Below are positions 44,311 through 55,935 of a stretch of 64,000 bases of DNA, piece by piece (the first letter of the stretch is position 1; the number at the start of each line of letters is the position of its first letter). The translations under genes were made by a program, and so were the position numbers. This DNA comes from Hydrangea macrophylla (Eukaryota; Streptophyta; Magnoliopsida; Cornales; Hydrangeaceae): contig CM066990.1 of NCBI GenBank assembly GCA_033977485.1, positions 11,391,001-11,455,000 of the forward strand. The letters run 5' to 3'. The notes under the pieces were generated by a model that was not told the origin of the DNA, made no database searches, and saw only the letters and a list, made by a program, of their open reading frames with translations.

Positions 44311-46212
44311 ATGGCCCATAAAGACAAAAACATTGCCGGGGAGGTTTCGGGAGAGACTGATCAGAAACTACTATTGGAGGCATTAATGGGTGAAATGAGG
44401 AGGGTATTGAGGACAGAGATGGATCAAGTCCATGAACGGTTAGATAGAGTAGAGAATGCACGTGTGGAGCAGCCACAAAACAATGCTCCTCATGGACGTA
44501 GAAGAGAGAGAGTTCAACCGAGGGGAGTGAGAGTTGAAGAAGAGGAGTATTTTTGGGGAGACTTTGACGAAGAAAATGATCAGGAATCAATAGATAATCA
44601 TAGGAGAAATGGTGGTCGGGGTAGAGAAGTTAGGTTTAGAGAAGCTAGGAACCGGGAAGATAATAATTTGGGTAGTATTAAGATGAAGATTCCTTCGTTT
44701 CAAGGGAAGAATGATCCGGAAGCCTATCTAGAATGGGAGAAGAAGGTAGAATTAGTATTTGATTGCCACCATTACTCTGAGGTTAAGAAGGTAAAACTTG
44801 CTGCCATTGAATTTTCTGATTATGCTATCATTTGGTGGGATCAATTGGTGTTGAATAGGAGAAGAAATAGGGAGCGTCCAATAGAGACATGGGAGGATAT
44901 GAAAACTGTGATGAGGAAGCGGTTCGTTCCAAGCTATTATTACCGAGAGTTGTACAACAAGTTGCAAAGTTTGAGGCAAGGTAATAGGAGTGTGGAAGAA
45001 TATTATAAGGAGATGGAAGTTGCTATGATTCGAGCGAATGTAGAGGAAGATCGAGAGGCTACAATGGCTAGATTCTTAGTTGGGTTGAATCGGGAAATTG
45101 CCAATGCAGTGGAATTGCAACACTATGTTGAGTTGGAGGATATGGTACACATGGCTATTAAAATTGAGAATCAACTCAAGAGGAGGGGCAGCAGCACCCG
45201 TCCAAGCCAAAATCCAAGCCAAAATTCCAATACATCCGCTTGGAAACCAAATAATTGGAAAAGAGATGAGAAGCAGCCTTTGGTGAAGCCAAAAACTGAG
45301 CAAAAACAAGAGGTGGCCAGCCATGGAAATCAAGGTAAATCCGATTCGTCTACTTCTCGGAACCGTGATATTAAGTGTTTTAAGTGCCAAGGTAGGGGAC
45401 ATATAGCTAGCCAATGTCAGAACAAGAGAGTTATGGTGTTACGAGATAATGGTGAGATTGAAACCGAAGATGAAGATGACAACGAATCTGTGCCACCATT
45501 GGAGGATGCCGATGATGAAGAGTACGCTGCCCAAGGGGATTTGTTAGTGGCAAGGAGAGCTCTAAATATGCAGGTTAAGGAAGATGATGAGGCACAACGG
45601 GAGAACATCTTTCATACGAGATGTCATGTCAAAGATAAGGTGTGTAGTGTGATCATAGATGGGGGGAGTTGTACTAACGTTGCTAGCACAACTTTGGTGG
45701 AGAAATTAGGGCTGCCAACAATCAAGCATCCACGACCTTATAAATTGCAATGGCTCAATGATAGTGGTGAAGTAAGGGTAACTAAACAGGTGTTAGTTTC
45801 TTTTCGTATTGGGAAATATGAAGATGAAGTTTTGAGTGATGTGGTTCCGATGCAAGCTGGACACTTGTTGTTAGGGAGGCCATGGCAATTTGATCGACGT
45901 GTTAAGCATGATGGTTTCACAAATAAATACTCGTTCGTGCTTAATCAAAGGACAATCACCTTAGTGCCTTTGACACCGAAGCAAGTTTATGAAGATCAAG
46001 TGAGGTTGCAAAGGGAGAGTGAACAAAAGAGAAAGAGTGAGAAAAATGAGAGAGAAAAAGAAAAGAAAAATGCAGCCATTGAGGGAAAATTAGAGGGAAA
46101 CCAAAAAAAGAATTTTTATGCAAAAGCGAGTGAGATCAAACGAGCATTGTTTTCAAATCAGCCTATGATTGTACTTTTGTACAAAGAGGCATTTTTAAAC
46201 ACTAACCAAATT
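44311..46212 (+). CDS. CRM-2 gag and protease (5' part of split gag-pol)
   Basis: ATG 44311 ([14 protein letters not shown]). A start four codons earlier would need TTG, so ATG is preferred. Capsid region as in CRM-1; knuckle [14 protein letters not shown] at about residues 356-369; protease site [12 protein letters not shown] at about 448-459; then a charged linker ([20 protein letters not shown]). The frame is open up to the LINE-f junction at ALNTNQ-like sequence (LNTNQI). It lacks the few lysine/glutamate residues found in CRM-1 and CRM-3 before KRKSEK, a small length polymorphism. Confidence 0.9.
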
Positions 46213-48943
46213 TTTTTTTTCGGAAAAATGGTAAATAGATTCCAAAAAAGGGCCATACCCTAGGATATAACAATAAGCGCAATTATCATGCTACAAGAGC
46301 CATACTAAGCATTTGAAAAGAAGAGCAACAAGCACAAACTAGCTACATGGAATGAACCAAACACAAGAGACAACCAACAACCCAAAGCAAGAGCCTCCTC
46401 AGGATCGTTGTCGTCCTTTGGGCCGACTCCCACTGAATTTCATCTTAGCTGCCTTCTTTTTCTGTCTGTTGGAGAGGGGACTACCCCTTAAAGGGGTCCC
46501 GTCCTCACTAGCTTGGCCAGAATCACTAAGACAGTCATCATCGTCATCCTCATTAAAGGGGGAGGTGGTTTCCTCTCTAGTCTCTCCTCGCGGGACATCT
46601 GCCTGGTAAGAGGAGCAAGCTTCGGGACAAGATGTCCGGGCAGAAGGCAAGGCAATGGTATCAACTTTGACAGGTTTAGGATCAGGGTCATCCAAAAGCT
46701 GATAAAGGGCTTCGAACCGGTTATCCCTCGCAATCGGAGTTACCAAGCCATTCGTGCTTTTAGTACGGTTAGAAGTGTGGTCAACAACAGTCTTTTTTCC
46801 TCTATCCTTTCCTGAAACAACTTGCCAGGTTCCCTTATCCTTACCGTTTCTCTTGATAGGGTGACGATCTTGATGGCTTAGACCTAGAGACGCAGACCGA
46901 GAACAATCATGACCAAACTGGGAGCACTTTTTGCATCGAACCGGGGTCCATTGGTATTCCAAATTGATCTTTGTTCTAATAGGATTGCCAGTCTCCTCGT
47001 CTTATGACTCAATATGGAATTCATTGAAAAATTCAAATTCTGCAGAAACTTCAATGCAAACACGAGCATAGGTTATACGCCTTCTACTTGCAGTAATGCG
47101 GTCAACACGAATAGGTTTCCCAATGAAACTAGAGATGAAGCTGATTCCCTTTGGATTCCAGTATTCAAGCGGTATACCGTAGAAGTTAACCCAGATTGGA
47201 ACGGAGTGAACCTCTTCGTTTTCAAAGGAGAAATGGGGCTTCCACGGCCGAAGAAGAAGAGGTTGACCTGCCACAAACCATGGTCCTCCTTCTAAAATTG
47301 CATCCCTAGCTGCCGTACTAGAGAAAGAAAAGAAGAAACATCCAGAATCAGTGGCCAACGTATCAATAAGGCCCTCATTAGCCCAGAGCCGTTCAGTGAC
47401 ATTAGAGACAAGGGAAAACGGAAGCTTCCTGCCTAGAAACCGGCCGACCAAGGTAGCAGTCCATTCGTCTTTCCCAGCTGCAGTTAAATCCTTCAGAATT
47501 TTAAGGACAAGATCGTCTTCAGTCCCTCCATGGTCCACAAATTCCAAATTAAATTCGTTCCTATTTTCTGTGGTTTTGTAATTTAAATCCAAATCTGATC
47601 CCAGCACAATTTGGGGCTTACTACCATTCTGACCCTCAGATTTGAACAATCCAGCCCATGACTTACACTGGGCCCCACCAGTTACAATTTGCTCCTGACC
47701 TTGCGTAGTCCCCATATGAAAATGGGCAGCTTTGTCCGGAATTGAAGACTTAATAAAGCTCATGTCATTCTCAATCTCAATATGACCGTTTAATTTACCC
47801 AAGCAAATGGCATTAATTGCCGATGTGACCTCATAGGGAGCGGTATTATCCTGAGATTCAGCAAGGACAACAGCCTTCGGGGGATTGGACGTGCCCGTGG
47901 GGTCCACCAGATCGTGGTCAGCAAGAAAATTTCTCGGCAGATCAAGAGAAGGACGCGTGGCTTCGTCTGACTTGACATGTCCTTCATTAAACGCCGAAAT
48001 GACCTGAGAGGTCTTGTCTAAGGAATCATCAAGGACAACATCATTATGTTTGGACGCGTCCGTGGGGCCCACAGGCACGTGGCCAGCATAGAACTTTCTC
48101 GGCAGATTAATGGGCGCAGTAAGTGACGGACGCGTGGCTTCACTAGAATCAATTTGCACAGCATTTAAATAAAAAGAATGACCAAAAGGACTAACCGGCA
48201 GTGCCTGGGTCCCACAGTCACCGGACTGCGTGAAAGACGAATTCACCCCCAAAAGCGCGTCTTTTGCACTCACACGCTCCAACACAATGGATTCCCTAAT
48301 GCTCCCATGAATTGGATCAAGAACAGCTAACGGCTCAAGATCATCATGCCTCTGTTCCTTGTGTTCAGATTTTAGCGATCCCAAACAAGTCTCACCCTCA
48401 TCCAGACCATGAGATGGGAACCCCTTAGAGACACTAGAAATACCCTGAAGATCCTCAGGAGGAAGCTTTAGACCAGCCTCAAGAACGTTTGGCCCATGTT
48501 GGGATCTCCTCTTCTTTGCAAGCTCACAGGAATCGTGAGCAGAATGGAAAGAGGATATCTTCACCACTTCAGGGTCTTCATCAGAACCACCCATATCTTG
48601 TACCTCTAAGCAAAATCCATCTACCCCATTTGTAGCTTCCGAAGCTTTCAAAAGACCAAAAAAGCAGGTTGCCTCCTTCAGGGTTTCAACATTTGAATCA
48701 ACTCCAGGACTAATATCATGTTCAACACACTTTAGAACCTCCTCAATAGACTCATTAGGAAAAGGAATCGTAATATTCCTCTTAGCTTTGATATTCAGCT
48801 TGCTCACATTGCTAGGAAAAGAAAATATCTTTTCTTTCCTCTTCCTGGCACTAACACTCCTAACAAAAGGAATCATCTTGAGATTTCTAGAGAGAAGGGA
48901 GAGCTTCTCTCTCTAGAACCCATCATCTTGAGATTTCTAGGAC
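46213..48943 (-). mobile_element. LINE-f: ORF1-only LINE derivative inside CRM-2
   Basis: 15-bp duplication AACACTAACCAAATT at 46198-46212 and 48944-48958. Minus strand: a 5' UTR sharing CTTCTCTCTAGAA with LINE-e, a full ORF1, then directly a roughly 185-bp 3' UTR with the LINE hairpin variant (46250-46260), TTTCCG and a poly-A tail. No trace of endonuclease or RT. 2.7 kb. It must have moved with enzymes supplied in trans, unless ORF2 was deleted after insertion. Confidence 0.9.
46399..48876 (-). pseudogene. LINE-f ORF1, one in-frame stop
   Basis: ATG 48876 (MIPFVRSVSARKRKEKI) to TGA 46399-46401, about 825 codons. Domain order matches LINE-e ORF1: long variable N-terminus, DUF4283-like region (WTATLVGRFLGRKLPFSLV, AARDAILEGGPWFVAGQPLL, PIWVNFYGIPLEYWNPKGI, RITYARVCIEVSAE), knuckle-like CKKCSQFGHDCSR, acidic stretch (EDDDDDCLSDSG), basic C-terminus (KKKAAKMKFSGSRPKGRQRS). 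A TAA at 47002-47004 interrupts it between the DUF4283 and knuckle regions. The basic tail resembles the ORF1 end of LINE-c, so the C-terminus appears natural rather than cut. Confidence 0.85.
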
Positions 48944-48958
48944 AACACTAACCAAATT

Positions 48959-51814
48959 GACTCATCTTTGCCTAGTTCTGTTGTTTCTCTTTTGCAGGAG
49001 TTTGGTGATATCTTTCCCGAGGAGGTTCCACATGGTTTACCCCCTATTCGAGGGATTGAACATCAAATTGATTTCGTGCCCGGTGCTACCATTCCAAACC
49101 GACCAGCCTATAGAAGCAATCCTGAGGAGACAAAGGAGCTACAAAAGCAGGTTAGTGAGTTGATGGAAAAGGGGTACGTAAGAGAAAGTATGAGTCCATG
49201 CGCCGTTCCGGTGATTTTGGTTCCTAAGAAGGATGGGACGTGGAGAATGTGCGTTGATTGCCGAGCCGTCAACAACATAACGGTAAAGTATCGACACCCT
49301 ATTCCTCGCTTAGATGATATGTTAGATGAGTTGCATGGTTCTTGTATATTTTCTAAGATTGATTTGAAAAGTGGGTATCATCAAATTAGAATGAAAGAAG
49401 GTGATGAATGGAAAACTGAATTTAAAACAAAATATGGTTTGTATGAATGGTTAGTTATGCCTTTTGGATTAACTAATGCTCCTAGAACTTTTATGAGATT
49501 GATGAACCATGTTTTGCGTGCTTTCATTGGAAAATTTGTAGTTGTTTATTTTGATGATATCCTGATTTATAGCAAAAACTTGGAAGAGCATTTGAAGCAT
49601 TTAAAACTTGTGTTAGATGTGCTTAGAAATGAAAAGTTGTTTGCTAACCTAAAGAAGTGCACTTTTTGCACCGATAAGCTTGTGTTTCTTGGTTTTGTTG
49701 TGTGTGCACAAGGAATACAAGTTGATGAAGAAAAGATTCGTGCTATCCAAGAATGGCCAAGCCCATCTAGTGTAAGTAATGTGCGAAGTTTTCATGGACT
49801 TGCTAGTTTTTACAAGAGGTTCGTGAAAGACTTCAGTAATATAGCTGCACCGATAACCGAAGTCATCAAGAAAAATATTGGGTTCAAATGGGGGGAAGAG
49901 CAAGAGAAGGCATTTCAATTACTCAAGGAGAAGTTAACTCATGCACCTTTACTTGCTTTACCTAACTTTACAAAAACTTTTGAAATTGAATGTGATGCTT
50001 CAGGTTTAGGTATTGGCGCCGTGCTTATGCAAGAAGGGAGACCGATTGCATATTTTAGTGAGAAGTTAAGTGGGGCTGCCTTGAACTATCCCACGTATGA
50101 CAAAGAGATGTATGCATTGGTTCGAGCTTTGGAGACATGGCAGCATTATTTGTGGCCTAAAGAGTTTGTGATTCACACCGATCATGAGTCTTTAAAGCAC
50201 CTTAAAGTCCAACACAAGTTGAACAAGAGGCATGCACGATGGGTTGAATTCATTGAGACGTTTCCATACGTCATTCGATATAAACAAGGTAAGGAGAACA
50301 TCGTTGCCGATGCACTTTCTCGAAGGTACATTCTAATCTCCACTCTTGATGCTAAGATTCTTGGTTTTGAGCATATTAAAGAATTATATCCTTTAGACCT
50401 AGATTTTAGGGAAGAGTTTGAATCTTGTGCAAAAATTGCCCATAATAAATTCTATAGGCATGAGGGGTTTTTATTTCGAGAAAATAAATTGTGCATTCCA
50501 AATTGTTCTGTGAGAGAGTTGCTTGTGAGGGAGTCACATGGGGGAGGGTTAATGGGACATTTTGGGGTAGTTAAAACATTAGCCGTTTTGCAAGAACACT
50601 TCTATTGGCCACGCATGAAACAAGATGTTGAGAGGATTTGTGGTAGATGTGTCACATGTAGGCGAGCGAAATCTAGAGTACAACCCCATGGCTTATACAC
50701 ACCGCTTCCAATTCCTAGTGAACCATGGATTGATATTTCAATGGATTTTGTGTTAGGTTTACCTAGGACTAAACACGGTCGAGACTCAATTTTTGTGGTT
50801 GTGGATAGATTTTCCAAGATGGCACATTTTATTCCATGTCACAAAACTGATGATGCTTCACATGTTGCTGATTTGTTCTTTAAGGAGATTGTGAGATTAC
50901 ATGGTATGCCTAGAACCATTGTTTCAGATAGAGATGTTAAGTTCTTGAGTTACTTTTGGAAGACCTTGTGGTGTAAGTTGGGGACTAAGTTATTATTTTC
51001 TACTACTTGTCATCCACAAACTGATGGTCAAACCAAAGTAGTAAATAGGACTTTATCTACTTTGTTAAGGGCTATTATTAAAAAGAACATCAAAACATGG
51101 GAAGAATGTTTACCACATGTTGAGTTTGCTTATAATCGTACTATCCATTCTGCTACTAAATTTTCACCCTTTGAAATTGTGTATGGTTTTAATCCTTTAA
51201 CTCCTTTGGATTTATCTCCTTTACCTGTTACTGAGCATGTTAATTTAGATGGCAAAAAGAAAGCAGATTTTGTTAAGCAGATTCATGAGAAAGCAAGGCT
51301 CAATATTGAGCGAAGAACGGAGCAATATGCGACGCAAGCTAACAAAGGGCGACGTAATATCATCTTTGAACCCGGAGATTGGGTTTGGGTACACATGCGA
51401 AAAGAAAGATTTCCTGCACAGAGGCGTTCTAAATTGCTTCCCCGAGGCGATGGTCCTTTTCAAGTTCTTGAGCGCATCAATGATAATGCCTACAAGCTAG
51501 AGTTGCCTGGTGAGTATAATGTTAGTACTACTTTTAATGTTGTTGATTTATCTCCTTTTGATGTAGGTGATGATTTGAGGACAAATCCTTTTCAAGATGA
51601 GGGGAATGATGAGAACATGGCGGCTAGCACAAGGTGGAATGCGGACCCGAACCACGTGCCAATTGGTCCGGTTACAAGGGCGCGAGCAAAGCGGTTCAAG
51701 GACAATCTCAATGGGCTGGTTCAACAAATTTGGGTTGAGACTAATCTGAGTGGCCCAAAGGAGGATACTAGTGATCCACAAGGCTGGGTGTCCATGATTC
51801 AAGCTCTAGAATAA
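48959..51814 (+). CDS. CRM-2 pol (RT, RNase H, integrase), integrase E to K
   Basis: Continues the gag-pol frame after LINE-f to TAA 51812-51814, which lies 208 bp inside the 3' [45 protein letters not shown] (about 49549). RNase [20 protein letters not shown]. Integrase: [10 protein letters not shown] and [27 protein letters not shown], then DGQTKVVNR in which the catalytic glutamate is lysine (AAA at 51035-51037). RT also has NAPRTF where the siblings have NAPSTF. The tail [15 protein letters not shown] is LTR-encoded. No stop codons. Confidence 0.9.
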   Translation, partial: DSSLPSSVVSLLQEFGDIFPEEVPHGLPPIRGIEHQIDFVPGATIPNRPAYRSNPEETKELQKQVSELMEKGYVRESMSPCAVPVILVPKKDGTWRMCVDCRAVNNITVKYRHPIPRLDDMLDELHGSCIFSKIDLKSGYHQIRMKEGDEWKTEFKTKYGLYEWLVMPFGLTNAPRTFMRLMNHVLRAFIGKFVVVYFDDILIYSKNLEEHLKHLKLVLDVLRNEKLFANLKKCTFCTDKLVFLGFVVCAQGIQVDEEKIRAIQEWPSPSSVSNVRSFHGLASFYKRFVKDFSNIAAPITEVIKKNIGFKWGEEQEKAFQLLKEKLTHAPLLALPNFTKTFEIECDASGLGIGAVLMQEGRPIAYFSEKLSGAALNYPTYDKEMYALVRALETWQHYLWPKEFVIHTDHESLKHLKVQHKLNKRHARWVEFIETFPYVIRYKQGKENIVADALSRRYILISTLDAKILGFEHIKELYPLDLDFREEFESCAKIAHNKFYRHEGFLFRENKLCIPNCSVRELLVRESHGGGLMGHFGVVKTLAVLQEHFYWPRMKQDVERICGRCVTCRRAKSRVQPHGLYTPLPIPSEPWIDISMDFVLGLPRTKHGRDSIFVVVDRFSKMAHFIPCHKTDDASHVADLFFKEIVRLHGMPRTIVSDRDVKFLSYFWKTLWCKLGTKLLFSTTCHPQTDGQTKVVNRTLSTLLRAIIKKNIKTWEECLPHVEFAYNRTIHSATKFSPFEIVYGFNPLTPLDLSPLPVTEHVNLDGKKKADFVKQIHEKARLNIERRTEQYATQANKGRRNIIFEPGDWVWVHMRKERFPAQRRSKLLPRGDGPFQVLERINDNAYKLELPGEYNVSTTFNVVDLSPFDVGDDLRTNPFQDEGNDENMAASTRWNADPNHVPIGPVTRARAKRFKDNLNGLVQQIWVETNLSGPKEDTSDPQGWVSMIQALE

Positions 51815-52242
51815 ATTATAGGCTTGCATGCCAACTTAGGGATTTTTTTATATTCATTAGTTTCCTTTTATTTTAGTTTTGGGATGAATTATATTGGACC
51901 ATAATATTTCGTAGGCTTAAAAGGGCCCAACTTTAAGCCTCAACTATTTAAACAGTTTTAGGGTTTGTAATATTCAGTTTTTGATCATTAATAATATTGT
52001 GAGAGTTTTCTCTTTGGTTCTTTGAAGAACTATTCGAACTTATCAGATTTACTCTGTGGCGTTCATACCTTGACTTATCAATCGAGTTTTCCATCCTTGA
52101 TTGTGGCGTTTCCATCCTTTATACCAAGGTTCGCATCTGTTATAGGTGTTGGGTCGCGGTTTCCATTGAATCTGACAGTAGAACGGTCTGAGACATTAAT
52201 CGTGTTACGGGTTTCGTCACAGTATTGGCGGGGTTCGTATCA
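51607..52242 (+). repeat. 3' LTR of CRM-2
   Basis: 636 bp, differing from the 5' LTR at two sites (CTCAACT for CTCAGCT, GTCTGAG for GTCCGAG). Followed by the GAGGT duplication. Confidence 0.95.
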
Positions 52243-52247
52243 GAGGT

Positions 52248-52976
52248 ATTTGTGAATGTCTTTATTCATTTTAGGTTTTTGTTTTTATATGCTTGTTTGT
52301 GATTGGCATTTTAAATATTTTTACTACATGCATGCAAAAATGAGTTTTCTAAAATAAAAATCAAAAGCCATTTTATCTCATTAGTAGACATTGGATGTCT
52401 ATGGGGAATGAGTAGAAACAAATTACAAAAGCAAAATCCTTAAGTATCAAACCTAGTGGGAGAGGGTCTTATTTACAACACCCACAACATTCCATTAATG
52501 GTTCACTGTAAGAAGAGTGGAGTACTCTGTGTCACCCAGCCATGGGTGATCATTCCATATGGAGGGTACAAAACTCATTGGTTACTAGATGTGAACTTCT
52601 TAAGGATATGATCAATGAGACGTGTTAGAGGGTGACCACCACATGGGGGCACTACTTGAGGCAGTTGTCATTGTATCTTAGTTAATGGTACACACTAGCT
52701 AAGCTATGGATAAAGGATCCCACACGAGGCATTATTCAGAAATTTAGAGATCAAATAGGTTTGGGAGTCGTGAGCTATTTTGCAAGAGTGGCATAGTGAA
52801 CAAGTCATGATTAATCAAAAAATCAAATAATGACCACCAAACGGAGGCTTAATTCTTTTGTTTCGATATTCTGGCGACTTTGTTTTGAAATAAGAGTTTT
52901 AAGGATTCTTTTATTTTATACTGTCTCATCTTGATATCTATATTAAAATGTCTATTATTTCTTTCCAAAGTTTACA
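52248..52976 (+). other. Copia leader, right half
   Basis: Resumes the copia element after CRM-2. No long frame; it leads to the gag start at 52977. The stop-rich, imperfect sequence suggests age. Confidence 0.5.
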
Positions 52977-53657
52977 ATGTCTGGATCTACATTTAGTCCA
53001 CTTGTCACCATACTCACATAAAACAAACTAACTAAAACTAACTACATTGAATGGAAACATAATTTGGATATCGTTTTAACTAAGGAGGATCACATATAAT
53101 TTTTTTTTTCGGAAAAGAGGTAAATAGATTCCAAATAAAGGGCTGTACAAAAGTACAAGGGGCATACCCCAGGATATACAATAAGGCCAGGAAACAAATC
53201 AAAAACTTGTAGCAAAGAAAGCTACTCACAAAACAAAAGAAAACATGGCGGCCCAAGAAGAAAAGAACAAACAAAGCTGGCCACCCTGAAAAGGCAAGGC
53301 ATTAATGCCATTTGCTAATCATAGAATCAAAGTGTCTATGTAAATACCACTTCATCCTAATAAGAGCATGTATCTGGTTGATCAATCTCTTAAGAATAAG
53401 AGGATCACATATATGTCCTCACTACCCCATGCCCTGACGAACCCATGGCAAATGCTTCGGCAGCTGCCACACACGAGTTCAACAAATGGAAGAAGTTGAA
53501 TGGAATGGCTCATTCAAACATTCTGGCTTCTATGGCTGGTGTGATGCAACATCAATTCCAATCGAACAATTTTGCTCGTGCTATCATGACCTCCCTAAAA
53601 GAAATGTTTCGGGAGCACGACCGACCTGCTAGGCAGATAATATGCAAAAGACTATGA
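52977..53657 (+). pseudogene. Copia gag fragment, split by LINE-g
   Basis: ATG 52977 (MSGSTFSPLVTILT) then an in-frame TAA, followed by NKLTKTNYIEWKHNLDIVLT, the typical copia gag opening (N-K-L-x-G-x-N-Y-x-x-W). After LINE-g it continues with TPCPDEPMANASAAATHEFN, KWKKLNGMAHSNILASMAGV and MTSLKEMF, matching the UBN2/retrotran_gag type. Ends at 53657, beyond which the element is lost. Confidence 0.82.
53099..53400 (-). mobile_element. LINE-g: short 5'-truncated LINE in copia gag
   Basis: 13-bp duplication AGGATCACATATA (53086-53098 and 53401-53413). 302 bp: the last about 30 codons of ORF2, a 3' UTR with the hairpin (53159-53170), TTTTCCG and poly-A. Confidence 0.92.
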
Positions 53658-55022
53658 GTGCAAATGTAATAACCTGCATTTTCATTTAATTTCTTGTAAT
53701 TGCATTTGACATATTTAAATTCAATTTGAATTTCCATGATTAATCTGTATTGTTAATCTCATTGTTATATACAATTCTTATATGTTAAATCTGACTTCTT
53801 GTTTTATTTCGTAATTAAAATTCTTTTGGGGTCAAATTGTAATTTTTTTCAAAAGTTAGTAGTACCTGTGTGGATTTCAAAATCTGTATTTCAAAATGGT
53901 GGAAATATTTCCTTTTGACTCAATCAGTAATTTTATGAAAACAGGAAATCACTACTTACACTAAAATGAAACCCCTGTATTTTTGTGGTGACCACCGCGC
54001 CCCGAAAATACCAGTTTATGTTCAAAACTGTCCGTGCTGCGTTAAACTTACACAGTTTGTGATTTAGACGTAAAGTGAGATGTGACTATACTCTACTTTC
54101 CATTTAAGGCAAGTCATGATTCCCTTGTACCTTGTTTGGATGATGCCTCATTATATGTGTAATTGTTATGCCATAAGCTTATTTTGCCAAACAACATTGC
54201 TTTGACCCCTACACACCTATGTGGCTCTTGGATTAACTGTGTAGTTATATACATCAGTGTATATACGTATGTATACTCTGAATTATTAGTTCTAATTGAA
54301 TTAGAGAACAAATCAAGAATTTGTAGAGTGTAGAAGGCTTAACTTGGCCTCCAAGCCCACCAATTTGTTCTATATATATATGCACACACACACCTCTCTC
54401 ATTACACATTCTGGAAACCTGAGAGAATGGAGAGAACACAGAGAGTTTGAGAGTTTTCTTCAGCAAAATTATAGAGAGAGGAAGCTTCAAGACTCCATAG
54501 CCAAAGCTTAGAGTTGATTTCTAATATTGCTAATTCTTTCTCAACATATTCTCATCTCTTCATCTTTGTCAATCTGTGAGTATTACTAACTCACTCAAAA
54601 TGTAATCCATTCCTTATTTACTGATTTGGGTAGTTAATTTGAAGAATCACCATTGATGTTTGTACGTCGAAGTTCATAGCTTGAAAAATGGAGATTTTCC
54701 AAACTCAATCAAAACAAGTTTTTAGAGATGATTTAGGAAGATTGTGGTCCCTAGAAAGTGCTGTTAAAGTTTTAGAGCCCAATTCATCCATATGAGAAAA
54801 TATATAAGAAAATTAGTTTTGACATGTTTTAGTTTTTCATAAAATTCAAGAGTTGTAGATTGATTCATGTTAAATTGATATTGGATTCTTAATCCTTGTG
54901 AAAAACCGGAGAGAAACATATACTATAATGCCTAGTAACTCACAGAATGTAAATGGGTCAATTTAGACCCTGTTTTACTGAAACAGGGCAGTTCTGCGGA
55001 GAAGATGAAGCCTCTGTTTCAT

Positions 55023-55285
55023 CTCGCGCCACGATCGCGCGCGCGAAGATTGCGCGAGCGGCCCGCGCGAGAGATCTTTCGCGCGAGCGGCCCGCGCGCG
55101 CGATCCTCGCTTCCACAGGCAGACAGAAGAGTTTTATTATAGAAATGAAATTTTAGGATGGTCGCGCGAGACACCTTTCGCGCGAGCGATCCACGCGCGC
55201 GACCTTGGCTGTTTCAGGCAGACAGAAAAGTTTATTTATAAAATGAAAATTGGGCATTTCGCGCGAGCGGCCCGCGCGCGCGACT
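55023..55285 (+). repeat. Three blocks of CGCGCGAGC...CGCGCGCGCGA palindromes
   Basis: Blocks at about 55023-55108, 55163-55203 and 55258-55284, each pairing TCGCGCGAGCG with CGCGCGCGCGA about 14-16 bp downstream. The first two blocks are followed by a similar AT-rich segment with CAGGCAGACAGAA and AAATGAAA, so the unit (about 80-110 bp) is tandemly repeated. Confidence 0.8.
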
Positions 55286-55564
55286 TCTGACAGTTCTTAT
55301 TTTGCTTGTTTTGTTATAAGGGACTGTTTGGCATGAAATTTATATACTGTTAAGGTTCTGTTTGGAAAATTTAGTTAATCAGAACTCTATTGGTTATGTT
55401 TGAATGATTAACATTATATTATGACTTATCAATCCCCGTACGCGCGTTGTTTCTTTAATTCAGCGTGTTGCTGATGTTTAAGTGCATATCATTCATGTGG
55501 GGTCAGTGATACATGCATGTGGGTGTTAGTCAGTGTGGAAAAGAGTAATGGTAGTGTGGAAAGA

Positions 55565-55935
55565 GTATGAGTTTGAGTTTGTGGTTGTGGTTGTGATTGA
55601 GTTTGAGTTGTGGTTGTGGTTGTGGTTGTGGTTGTGGAGAAGGTATCTTTGAAATGCGACGGTGGCAAATATGGACACTCCCTGACGCCCATGGAAGCGT
55701 TAAAGTGTGTGAAGCCGAACTTGGACACTCACTGGCACCCATGGTAGTGCTAAAGTGTGGCCTACGGACACTCCCTGATACTCGAGTCTGGATACTGCGT
55801 GAGGGGTTGCCCCGGTATTTGCATGGCGGTTAAGGTATTCAAAGTGTGAGGCATTGGACACTCCCTGGTACCCCGGACCAAAGTGTGAGGCAAACTGGAC
55901 ACTCCCTGGCGCCCTGTTGCTAAAGTGTGGCTATC
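55565..55935 (+). repeat. GTTGTG microsatellite and GGACACTCCCTGG repeat field
   Basis: A GTTGTG-rich run at about 55580-55640, then five imperfect repeats of GGACACTCCCTGG/A alternating with TAAAGTGTG or AAAGTGTGAGGC (about 55673-55930). GTGTG and the ACAC-containing unit are partly complementary. Confidence 0.7.

Larger units (their letters stand above)
35991..52242 (+). mobile_element. CRM-2: very young CRM-like element carrying two LINEs
   Basis: 636-bp LTRs (5' split by LINE-e: 35991-36257 plus 43051-43419; 3' 51607-52242) with duplication GAGGT (35986-35990 and 52243-52247). Only two LTR differences by eye (about 0.3%). Single gag-pol frame, split by LINE-f, whose removal together with one target copy leaves the frame in phase. 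One catalytic integrase residue is changed. Confidence 0.94.

Noticed and set aside
49649..49918. Conserved 89-codon antisense frame in every CRM copy
   Set aside because: It is conserved only because it shadows the RT/RNase H coding strand; no promoter or independent signal.
35991..52242. Evidence for a centromere because of the CRM-like elements
   Set aside because: No satellite arrays are present and the CRM assignment is by inspection only; location cannot be inferred from three copies.
54953..55156. Arginine/alanine-rich protein
   Set aside because: The frame is produced by the CG-rich palindromes themselves and has no independent support.
55489..55742. Thr/Gln-rich protein on the minus strand
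   Set aside because: It is the translation of a GTTGTG microsatellite.
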